From contig CM076197.1 of the NCBI GenBank assembly GCA_038277395.1, positions 30,025,564-30,089,563 of the forward strand: a stretch of DNA of 64,000 bases, read 5' to 3'. Below are positions 34,947 to 45,290 of the stretch, one piece after another. Positions within the stretch are counted from its first letter, which is position 1, and each line of letters opens with the position of its first letter. The notes below the pieces were generated by a model that was not told the origin of the DNA, did no database searches, and saw only the letters and a program-made list of their open reading frames with translations. The stretch comes from Dryocosmus kuriphilus (Eukaryota; Arthropoda; Insecta; Hymenoptera; Cynipidae). The position numbers and the translations under genes are program-made.

Positions 34947-35003
34947 GTGGTGGGGGTAATGTCAGCATCGGTGTGGTAATGTCAGCAATGTTGGGGAGAA
35001 AGT

Positions 35004-35040
35004 TATAAAAGGGATGATTTCAGCAACCAGAATTCAATTT
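35004..35040 (+). promoter_or_regulatory. TATA/Inr core promoter for the 35049 ORF
   Basis: TATAAAAG starts at 35004, and the initiator-like TTCAATTT has its A at about 35036, 32 bases downstream. The ATG at 35049 follows after a very short leader. The same TATA-Inr geometry is seen at the other end of this Polinton. Confidence 0.55.
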
Positions 35041-35048
35041 TCGTCGAA

Positions 35049-35609
35049 ATGGAGTTCATAGTAGACGTGCAAGGCTTCAAAAAGCCCATTAATTAGTTTG
35101 TCTTCAAGGAGTTGGCTCTAGTTTCTCTTCAGGAAGACTCTCAACCTGTGCTTTATCCCTTTGAACCTCCATACTACTGGCGTGTGTTGCCAGCCCGCTG
35201 CAAGAGTGAATATTTGTGGTTGACGCGCAATTTCCATGGCCTCTAATGCAGCTCTGGTGACATACCCTACGAAAAAGTGAGGCACAAAATTCGAGAAAGA
35301 CTGCGTGGTGCCAATGCAGTCTACGTTAAAGGATTGGAAAAGAAGAGGTGGCTGGAGCAGTTTCTGAAAAATGTAAATAATCTCGAAGACTTGGGTTGTC
35401 CTTCACTCCACAAATTGCACCATACAGTTTGCATGAGGTGTAATCACCATACTCAGTGCTGATATGAAAATTGTGCAGTACGAAATGCTCTTGCTCTCAG
35501 GAACTGGTTCATGACTCCTCGGGATCAGCCTACTATTAGACATGAAACTACAAGTAAAATCGATGATGGTGATGATGATGATGTTGATGATGGTGTGAAT
35601 GATGATTAG
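35049..35609 (+). pseudogene. Polinton-associated late ORF with acidic tail
   Basis: One frame runs from ATG 35049 to TAG 35607-35609, broken by stops at 35094, 35244 and 35460. It begins MEFIVDVQGFKKP, has FEPPYYWRVL and LEKKRWLEQFL blocks, a cysteine/histidine stretch near HTVCMRCNHH, and ends in an aspartate-rich tail coded by GAT repeats. I know similar repeated proteins in insects but no function. It directly follows the capsid-like gene with its own promoter and lies just inside the right TIR. Confidence 0.55.
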
Positions 35610-35821
35610 GTGAAAGATCCTGATGATGAGATGAAAGATCTTTATACCTCGAACATCATATCGCTTACCGGTTGTGAATTTATGTATTCTTAAAAAAAAA
35701 AGTTTTGTTCTCCTGCCTAAATAGGTTAAGATTCTACGTTGTATTCTTAGCTAAGTTTTTTTTTTTTAATAAACAGAGAAAAGTTTAAATATAAAGAAAT
35801 TTTAACTTTATTTTAACCCTA

Positions 35822-36045
35822 TCAACTTAGTTTTTAATTTATGGAGAAGTTGTACATTTTCTGCTTCGTTCCTTCAAACAGCAACGCTGAATTTCACACT
35901 GTACTTTGAAACATCGATGGGTAGAAATTTTTACAGGTAAGTATTTTGTTAACTTTACCATAATGTCGAGAAATTGCGTATTGAAACCTGTCGATACGTA
36001 TCTAGAAACTGGAAATCCCCATAATATATCACCTACAGTATTCGT

Positions 36046-36093
<48 letters not shown>

Positions 36094-36928
36094 GTAAATT
36101 CCAAAACACAACCTTGACATGCACTTCTACATGCTTATGGGTGAGAGAAGGGGTAAAGGTGACGATTTCGTGTGTCTAGCTATTGTGTACTAAAATAATC
36201 GAGAATAAGCTTAGCACTGACATGAAACATTTCAGTTCTAGAGGTATGTCGCATGGAACAGAACTTTTCCTTAACGAGTAACGTCAAATAGCATATTTCA
36301 CACGTGACAGATTTCTACCTTACCGACTAATGGCTACTACCTACCCCGATTTCTACCTTACAAACTGATGGTAACTACCCTCCCAGATTCCTACCTTGAC
36401 GACTGATGGTAACTACCTATCCAAAGATCCTACCTTACCGACTGATGGTAAGAAACTGCCAGGTTTCTAATGTACCCATAACACTGCCTTGCCGACCGAG
36501 GATGATACCGACTGTCGATAACTCAGCACGGGCACGAAATACTGAAGGATTAGCAGCTCCATATGTCGGCAACAGAGCGAGGCTTGTCGTGGTGGAGCCG
36601 AAAGTACACTGCTTAACTACACTGCATCAAAAATGGAAGAAAATGACACCCGGTTGACAAAAAATAGATGATATTCAGTTAGATATAAAGTTTTTTGTAA
36701 AATTATTTCTTTCGTGTTATTTTTTAGTATGTTTTATTATCTCAGGAGCCGTACAAAATATCGAAAAAGCAAACTCATCGTTGGATTTTGCGTTAAAAAA
36801 TGCATCGATATCATTGCTTTCCTTTTCAAAAATTGTTTACACCCTTTTATCAGATGATTCGTGAATTCTCGGAAGAAAATTTGGCTTAAAAAATCTCAAA
36901 AACCTGACGTGCAGGAAAAAAAACAGAG
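35822..36928 (-). repeat. Right terminal inverted repeat of Polinton 1
   Basis: This is the reverse complement of the left TIR over about 1.1 kb, uninterrupted. It contains a GA microsatellite at about 36048-36093 where the left copy has CT. It also has a tandem series at about 36308-36470 with the recurring words TACCTTACCGACTGATGGTAA and CTACC at about 38-42-base spacing. The left copy shows related GTCGGTAA/GTCGGAAAGG words. Confidence 0.75.
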
Positions 36929-37879
36929 AACAGATTTGGATTCAGCACAGAAAAGTACTCTGTAAATGATGCATCTCATTCCATGAACACATGGGTCATA
37001 TTTTCTTGAACAACGTTATTGAAGGAACCCTTGATTTAAGGGGATTTAAAAAAATAATTTTTAAAACCTTTTTTCTCCAAAAATATAAAATAATTCTTTT
37101 TTCTAACTTCTTGAAACGTTCTAAATTATTTAAAATTTTTTTAAGCGTGTTAAAATATTTTGAAATCATTTTAATTCGTGAACATCTTCTAAAACGTGTG
37201 AATATATTTTGAATACACGAGTACAAAAAGGTCCCATTAGGATTGCATTGGGGTTCCATAAAGTCTGACTAAAGTATCGGCTACGATACAAATTAGTACT
37301 TAAGTACCAACTTTGCTTAGAAATGTTTTCAAAAGTGCTGTTCGAAGGTTCTGCTGAAGAAGAGCTTTTTTTCGCAATTTTATTCCAAAATATTTTTTTA
37401 TCGTCAGGACCTTTCCGATACATAAATCCCAGGACAACTTGTAAATATTTTGAAACAAAAATGAATAACTGCGACTATTTTAGACTTTTTTTCCAAAAAG
37501 TTTATTCTCAGCAGGATCTTTTTGGTACATAAATGCCACTAGAACTTGTAAAATTAAAAAAAAATATTACGTGGAATTATCTGTACCTTTTTCTCAAAAA
37601 ATTTCCTCATAAGTAAAACATTTTTAGTACATATATCCCACTAGCACTCTTAAAAGTTTTTTAAAGCTGAGTGAGATTTTTTGGTACTCTTGTCCTTATT
37701 CAGACTTAGAAAATTTGGTACTTAAGTACTGATTTGCTCCAAATACAATACTTTATTGTGAATTTATATAGATCCCCAATGGGATCCCAATTGAACTTTT
37801 CCACTCGGATATTTAAAAGATGTTTAGAACTTTGAAATCTTTTTATAAAGTTGTTTCAAACCTTACAAAAATTTATTTA
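36929..37879. other. Noncoding AT-rich stretch
   Basis: No supported gene. A loose repetition of phrases like TTTTTGGTAC(A/T)...AAGTAC recurs at 37290-37750, suggesting a degenerate tandem repeat. Confidence 0.45.
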
Positions 37880-39955
37880 AAAAATCTGCCCGCCTGGCAG
37901 GCACATTCTCATTGACCGCTTCGCGCGAAGTGCTAGCGCACATATGGCGCGCGATCTGGTGGTCGTCGCGCTTCGCGCTCCGACATACTTAAGCCTCGCG
38001 TTTCGCGCTCGGTTGTTTTTGTTCCTCACCTATCGTCCTCGATTTTCATTACTTGGGCCTTAACCTTTCAAAACACCTACCTTTAATGAGATTATTACAT
38101 TTGAATTTTTTAAAAATTCCAAAAGAAATTATTTTACTTAAGGCTCTGTCGACCTTAAGGAATACATTCTCATCATGACACTCTCGCTTCGCGCTCGATA
38201 ATTACATTTTTTTAAAACACATTGTATATTGGAAAAGTTTTTTTGTGATGTTCCAAATTTTCACAATGCAGGATTTCGATTCTTAAAAGGAAAGCACAGA
38301 GTCTTCTAAGTAAATTTTGTAGCTTTTTCCAAGGTGAACAATTCTGCGCCTTAATATTTTCTCATATCTTGCATAGTTTTGCTGAACTGTGGATTTATTT
38401 TTATTATATTCTCTCATCAGAGAAGGTATTAGATTTATGTGAATTTTACCCCCCCCCCCCCCCCCCCAGTTTTCATCAAATATCCACGTTTTGAGACCAA
38501 CTGAGTGAAAAGAAACGATTTTTACGACGGTTTCTGTCTGTCTGTTGTTGTCGTTGTCATTGTCGTTGTTGTCGGCGTCTGTTCCCACGATAACTTTCGA
38601 AGGACTAATCGGATTGGATTGCGCTTTGGCACACTTCTTTGAGGCGTAAAAAGAACGGATTTGTTCGTTAACCAGGGGTTTTTGACCAGTGTTTATGGCT
38701 TTATCCATCAAAAACGGTTTTCACAAAATCAAAGAATCCGTTTTTCGGCTAAACTATGCGAGATACAAAAAAAAAAAAAATAGTAGAGATTAAAATTATT
38801 CACCTCAAAAAAATCTACAAACTTTCTCGGTATCATTTTTTCTACAGACTTGTAGTTTTTGAGTTATTCGTGAAATATATTATGAAATATAATGAAAACC
38901 ATTTTTCAGCAAAACTATGCAAGATATGAGAAAATATTAACAAGCAGAATCGTTCACCTTCAAAAGAGCCACAAAATTTATTTATAGGACTCATCGTTTT
39001 ACTTTTAAGAATCGAAATCCTGTATTGTGAAAATTTGGAAAATCACAAAAAAACTTTACCACTCTACAATGTGTTTTAAAAAAAATGTAATTATCGAGCG
39101 CGAAGTGTGAGTGTCATTATGAGAATGTATTCCTTAAGGGCGATAGAGCCTTAAGTAAAATAATTTATTTTGTAATTTTTAATAAAAAATTCATATTAAA
39201 TAATCTCATTAAAATATTAGAAGTTTTGACATTTTAAGACCCAAGTAACGAATACCGAGCACGATGTGCAAGAACCAAAAACATCCGAGCGCGAAGAGCG
39301 AAGTTTAAATATATCGGACGAAGCGCGACGAACACGAGATCGCCTGTCATAGGCGCGCTCATATTGCGCGCAAGGCGCGCGACGAGAATGTGTCCGCGAA
39401 GCGGGCCGATGTTTTAATAACATATTTCACGAATAACTCAAAAACTATGCGCCTCCACAAAAAAATGATAGAAAGAAAATTTGTAGATCTTTTTGAGATG
39501 AACAACTTTCTTTATTATAATTTTTTTCATATCTTGCATCGTTTGGTGGGAAATTTGAATCCTTGATTTTTAATAACATTTTCTCGATTAAAAAAAAATT
39601 CCTGCATTTTATCAAAGAATACTTGGTACAAAATTTGTAGATCTTTTGGAGGTGCACAATTTTACTTTCTTATATTTTTTTTTGTATCTGGCATAGTTTG
39701 GCCGGAAAATGGATTTTTTAATTATGTAAAAACCGTTTTTGATGGATCAAACCATAACCGCTGGTCAGAAACCCCTGGTTAACTAACTCGTCCTTACTTT
39801 TTACGCCTTAAGGAAGTATGCCAAAGCGCAATCCAATCCGATTAGTCCTTGGAAAATTATCGCGGGAACGGACGACGACGACAACGACAACGATAACAAC
39901 ATCGACAACAACGACGACAAAACACAGACACCGTCGTAAAACATGTTTTTTCGGA
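37880..39955. repeat. Interleaved long inverted repeats (foldback-like)
   Basis: Segment a (37880-38405) is inverted at 38905-39425, and segment b (38521-38767) is inverted at 39684-39940, giving the order a, b, a', b'. The GC-rich end of a repeats the words CGCGCTTCGCGCTC. b carries GTTGTC-type microsatellite. A subunit of about 100 bases ending in CATATCTTGCATAGTTT recurs in both orientations at least five times. The ORFs here are by-products of the repeat. Confidence 0.75.
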
Positions 39956-40019
39956 TTCAAGGGGTCATGAAACGTCGAAATTTCATGAAATCCGCGAAAG
40001 TCAGTTTTCACATAAAACA

Positions 40020-42300
40020 CATTCTCATTGAGATGAGAATATAAAAAGAGTTTAGAATTATCTTAGGCGTTCCCTTATAGTGATTCTGGATGGAGACTCT
40101 TGCTCTGTCACTTAAGCGCATACCACGACCTCGCATTTAACCCCCCTCGACTAAGACTGGTTTTGAATTGATAGATAGGTCGAGAAAAATACCCCATGAA
40201 AATACATATTGATAAACAAAATTAACAAGCTTTTTTATATACGTATTTTAAAAGGACAATATGTACAAGAAATTTTATTTTTAATCAGACACGAAATTTT
40301 TGCCTTGTAAAAAGCAGACAAAATAGAAAGACATATTGCATTTTGCAATCATATTATTATAGTGTTCATTTCCCGGTAATTTACACGACAAAAATTTCGT
40401 AGACTATTCGCAATATAATTTTTCATTTATATTCCCATTCAAAAATGGTTCATTACATGGGGAAAATTTCGTATCTGAGTAAAAATTCTCATTGATAATC
40501 TGACTTTAAATTATGTATCTAGATTTTAAATAAATGATAAAATTAATCAAGTTCATGGTAATTAAATTTGTTTGCGCAAAAAGTACAAAAATGTGAGTTC
40601 TTCATCGAAAAAAGCATTTTAAATGTTTATTTTTGCACAATAAAAACAAATATTAGAAAATAATTAAACATGTCAACATTTTAATTAATAAAAAGCAAAA
40701 AAACTTGGAAAACAGTGCACATGGCGAGAATCAATCACGCGATCTTCCGGTTAGAAATCCTGTGCTTTGCCACCTGAGCTAACTGGCCAATTGAGAGATG
40801 TATTTTTTCAGCCTATTAAACAGACACTGAATTTTTTAGAGCCGTTTTTCTTGATACTGGCCAAATATTGTGTCCTAGGAATTTCACAATTTTACTTTGG
40901 GGTCATGATCTCTTTACAAACCTATGAATCCAAACAAAGACCATACCTGGTCATCTCTTTGTGAGGTCTCTCAATGTATCGGAGCTTTTTGGATTTTGAA
41001 CTACTTTCAGGACTTTGAAGTTGGAATATCCATTTCGTTAGTATGAATCAATTTATTATTTTGATTAATTAATATAATAATTATGTACTTATTAGTTCGA
41101 AAAAATAAAATCCAAGAAATAAACTTTTAAATTTTCCAAAAGTTGTGCCTATTTATCATAATCAAATAAAATAAATTTAATTTCCTATTCAAAGTTTACG
41201 TTTATAAACTCAGTTTTTGCTTTTAATTTCAATTTTGTGTAAAATCATTAAAATTTTCATTTAAATCTGCATTCTAAAAAACACTAAAAAAAATTAAGGT
41301 ATTTTTTATATTGTGTAACCATGCAAATGAAAAACTAATTATAAAGTTAATCGCAATAAATTTGCGAGGCACAAAATCAATCAGCTTAGAATCATAATTA
41401 TGTTTAATAAAAGCGGTTTTTGGAACAAAAAAGTAAAATTATTGCCGAGAAATGAATTTTTTATCGGCCGAGCTATACGAAAAACAATTCGGGCTAGGCT
41501 ACTCGGCCCGAGAAACTGTGGGCGGGGCTGGGTGTTGATAACAGTCTTTTGTTTCGCCTCGGATCACACTGAACTCAGCGTCAAAGCCCACGAGTTGGGT
41601 TGGGCTTTTGTTTTTGGGCCCGTGCAATTGGGAGGTATGCATACAGTCCTGAACCTGACTTTCTACACCCCGAAGCTATACGGTGACCATATTGGTATAG
41701 TAGCGTCAGCGTCAGTACTATACATTGGTGCAATAACAAAAATCTCAAACATATTTGGTGATAATTATTCCGCTATTCTCAATATGAAGTTAAATTAAGT
41801 TATATGAAAGTGTCGATCCGTATAAGTTAAACATAATAAGCGATTTATCAACAAAAGTATATGAACTTCCTACAGTTGCCGCTTTAGATCTGCTGGGTTC
41901 TTTGATAGATACTACAGATTTTTTTGACGAAAGAACAATATTTAAGGCTTATAAGTTCACAGAGTTCCAATGTAAGAGGTTGCGTTAATAACAAAGTACA
42001 ATTTTATCCTAGATCCTGGTAAGAATGCTTATATTGAAATATATTGATAATTTAAGTGGTCCAATATGAATAAAGCAGTTATTCAATTCATTTGAAACCT
42101 ATGTACATTCAGATTTTTTTTTAATTCACGCAATGGTATACGAAGTGAGAAAATTCAATCGATTTCAATCCTGCATTTCGACGACAATTTTTTGAATACT
42201 TCATCTCATTACTTTTTAAAAGGGTTAAGGGTGTTGGTTAAAGCAATTTTGAAATACCTACCGTTGGATGTACGGCTCTGACTGCACATATAATCTCATT
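40020..42300. other. AT-rich noncoding stretch
   Basis: Apart from the tRNA-like remnant nothing is recognisable. An unbroken 132-codon ORF at 41400-41798 (plus) coincides with a GC-richer patch but matches no family I know and has no supporting context. Confidence 0.5.
40722..40788 (-). repeat. tRNA-derived SINE-like remnant
   Basis: On the minus strand GGCCAGTTAGCTCAGGTGGC is followed by AGGATTTCTAACC and a B-box-like GATTGATTCTC. This is close to an arginine-type (TCT loop) tRNA body of the kind common in insect SINEs. The anticodon stem does not pair, so it is not a functional tRNA gene. Confidence 0.6.
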
Positions 42301-42304
42301 CCCC

Positions 42305-43990
42305 CAAGCAAGTACCCAGGGAGGGGGCTGACGGGCTGAGGTCCACCCCGAAAAAAAAATAAAATATAAAAATAGGCGGGAGATCGGAATTGCACCCGTT
42401 TCTCCTTTTCCCGCTTTATTCACAGATACCCGGTCACGCACTTTAGAAAGGTTATTCAAATTTCCCGCCTATTTTTTAACCGTGCTTCGTGAGCTCCATG
42501 TTCTGTGAACTCTGCTAATCGGGTTAGTCGACAATGTCTCAGGAAACCCCACCAGATGGAGGTAAGTGAATTTTACATGTAGGGACTGCCGCCGGCAGGT
42601 GGCTACCGGGTGTACGTTCAAGATGCTCTCGTAGTTGCGAAAGTTCTGCTGTCAAGTGTACAAGTTTTAAAATGTCATGAAAAGCTATATAATTTCGACA
42701 AAAATAGCCATTTTTTACTCAATTCATCAAAATGAAACGACCTGGGCGTCAACAAAGCATTGATTCTTTTTTCAAAAAACAGAAAAAGAGAGAGACAAAA
42801 GGTAAATAATATCAATTTCTTTCCCGATAAACAATTGACACGACAAATAGTGAATTAGGTTATGAAGGTTAATTTTGTAATTATTTTCTTTTATTAGCTG
42901 GTCAATGTTCTTCATAAATAATTGATAACGGTTATCTCACTCCTTTGTATTATATTTTTAAATCCAAAATGCACATATACAAATTATAATTAAAATGATT
43001 TTTAAATTTCTCTTTTGAATTTGAAAATATCTGCAGATAAATTGTTTGTCTTTTGATAGTTTTCAAATGAAAAAAAGTTTTAATGAAAAAATCTTGAGTA
43101 ATTTTACATAGTATAAAAGGAGTCAAATAATGAAATTTTCAAAAAAAGATCAAAATTGATTAAAATCGATCCATATCTTTATGTAATTCAGTGAAAAAAA
43201 ATGTATGTTAATTGCCCAAAATTAATTGAAAATAAAGAATTTTTATAACTATTGATCTATTGATTGCAGAAGACAACAATGCACAAAATTCGCAAAGTGA
43301 AACATCGGAAGAACTACATCTATCCATTCATTCTCCTACAATGGCAATATCTGGTGCCTATTATATAGTATAAATGTATAATAAAATTATGGTGGCATCA
43401 ATAGTATATTACATGACGGGGAGTGAAATGAATTGCGTGTAATTAACTTTTTCGAACAGAATTTCCTTGCAGAAAAACGAAACCCTCATCTCATAGTTGC
43501 TGGACAATCTGAATCAAAAAACCTTCTCGATGAATGTGCCACACTTTGGCAGGCTGAAATATTTGACATTGGAATCGCGGACAAATCTCGTCTTGATGTC
43601 AACATTAAAAGGCCTATACTAACGTCAATTTTGTCACCCAAACAACCGTTTCCTTACCCAATGACAGAAGAAAATAACCAAAGCCTATTCTAAAGAAGAA
43701 GATGGTATTTACTGCAAGCCATGTTGGATGTTTTTTCACAATGCAGTCGGTAAACGAGGCCATGAAAATCCTGGAAAATTGGTCACCAGCTGTTTTAAAG
43801 ATTGGAAAAAAGCTAAAGAAATCTTTACCGGCCATGCAAATAGGGAATACCACAAAGATTGATATTTATTAGCAACTAACTTTCTCGAAGTTGTCTCAGG
43901 AAAACGCCAAGACACTCTCAATACATTGAGACTACAAAGTGGATCCTGACAATGTCCTTGATATCCTGGCAGCGACAAAATCTCGACGTC
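42305..43990 (+). pseudogene. hAT transposase 5' portion (ZMYM1/TTF zinc-finger type) with introns
   Basis: A G/C-rich end with GAGGTCCACCCCGAAAAAAAAA (about 42337-42358) resembles the terminus of ZMYM1-like hAT elements. Exon-like pieces follow: an ATG at 42534 before a GAG|GTAAGT donor, MKRPGRQQSIDSFFKK (from 42731) before a GTAAAT donor at about 42800, and an exon after an AG at 43270. From 43433 to 43950 the frames encode FPYPM..., SKEEDGIYCKPCWMFF and YHKDCYLLATNFL, the TTF-type zinc finger. There is a frameshift near 43670 and a TGA near 43858. The catalytic domain is absent. QxxIxxFF resembles a PCNA-binding motif. Confidence 0.65.
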
Positions 43991-44256
43991 TGAACTTGTG
44001 AATTGATACATTGTTGTACATGTATTATGGATTTAATGTTTATGTGAATTATACATTATGAAAAAAAACGTAAAAATGCCATTTATTCATGTATCAAAAG
44101 GAATAGGTTTCTTATTTGATGAAGAACATGTTTAACCGTTGAAGTATTGAATAAATATTAAAAACTTGACCGTTTGAACTTGCTGAATTAATTACGAGTA
44201 AAAATCACCTTAGCCCCCCCCCCCCCCCCCAACGAAATTCCTGCGTTCCTCCTCCC

Positions 44257-45290
44257 ATTCCCCACCTTTGCACAGAAGGAAAGAAAAGTAGGAATTATCC
44301 AGGGTGTGGGGTAATCCTTGGATCCATAAAGTGCTGTGTTTGTGTCTGCTTGCACTGATAAAATAAATATTTTGTGGTAAATTTCTGGATTTACTTCGAG
44401 AATCAAATTTACAGTGTAAGGATCGTGCATTTGTATTTGTACGTTATCATTTGATCAGGCTGCATTAGCGCTCTTGACGGTACGCTAAGTTATCGGCGAG
44501 CCCTTACTTATCAACCACTGCAGTTTCGATGCAATGCACATCTAAGGATAAGGCAGTTTTCACTTGAGAAACAAAAATTTGAGTAAAATTTCGTAACCAA
44601 ATATTGAAGTAGTTTTTGGAGGTAATATTTGGAAATTCAAATATTTTTAAGTTTAATAAGTTTGAAATTATGAAATTTCAAAAATGGATATTTTTGCAAG
44701 TTTGTGTAAAAATTATGTACTGATCGATTCAACAAAATAATAAATTTAGAAATGACCAATTTTACCAAACTCGAAATTCTAAAAATTCTAAAATGCGAAA
44801 ATATCAATTTTTGAAATATTATAATTTCAAACTTAGTAAATTTATAAATATCCGAATTTGTAAATTTACATAAAATTATAAATTTGCTTATCTATAAAAT
44901 TGGTGTTGTAGATAGTATCTGCAAAGACTATTTCAATATTTGTTTACGCAATTTTATTCAATTTTTATTTCTAAAGTGAACACTGCCTTATCCTTAGATA
45001 TGTCTTGCATCAAAACTGCAGAGGTTGATAAGTAAGGGCTCCCCGATAACTTAGCGCACCATCAAGAGCGCTAGTGTAGCCTGATCAGATGACAACGTAC
45101 AACTACAAATGCACGGTCGTCACACGTACGACCTATCAATTTTATTCGCGAAGTAAATCCCGAAATTTACCACAATATATTTATTTTATTAGTGCGAGCA
45201 GACGCGAAACAGCATTCTATGGACTCGAGGATCACGCCAGATCCCGGATATTTCGTGAATTTTCATTCTTTCCATTGAAGGGTGGAGAAT
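44257..45290. repeat. Near-perfect palindrome of about 1 kb
   Basis: The left arm 44257-44698 and right arm 44795-45290 are imperfect reverse complements over nearly their whole length, with a loop of about 96 bases. Shared blocks include ATAAAATAAATAT-TTGTGGTAAATTTC, GTGCATTTGTA-TTGTACGTT, TAGCGCTCTTGA and CCCTTACTTATCAACC. The centre is AT-rich and also paired. No coding capacity is seen. It is a foldback element or a source of hairpin RNA. Confidence 0.8.

Larger units (their letters stand above)
17161..36928. mobile_element. Degenerate Polinton/Maverick element with three nested insertions
   Basis: About 1.1-kb inverted repeats lie at 17161-20004 (interrupted by a 1.76-kb insert) and 35822-36928. 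Between them sit a protein-primed polB, a Maverick-type integrase, a DUF8207-like gene, small conserved ORFs and a capsid-like gene, a set known from Polintons. Nested insertions are a DNA transposon (17478-19241), a LINE (22851-about 25990) and a Gypsy element (about 28453-34334). The polB C-terminus and the ATPase are missing. No 6-bp target duplication is evident at the outer edges, so the boundaries remain inferred from the inverted repeats. Confidence 0.75.

Noticed and set aside
36991..37212. Plus-strand ORF just outside the right TIR with a GHIFLNNVIEGTLD stretch
   Set aside because: It could be the rest of the transposase whose 5' part lies left of the left TIR, which would define an insertion site. 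The match is too short and no duplication is seen.
38283..38711. Minus-strand 142-codon ORF with aspartate/asparagine and glycine runs
   Set aside because: It translates the microsatellite and homopolymer parts of the inverted repeat.
41400..41798. Unbroken 132-codon ORF in a GC-richer patch
   Set aside because: No recognisable motif, context or promoter. Listed only as part of the noncoding stretch.
42360..42475. tRNA-like sequence on the minus strand near GGTGCAATTCCGATCTCCCGCC
   Set aside because: No cloverleaf could be drawn. The A and B boxes are too weak.
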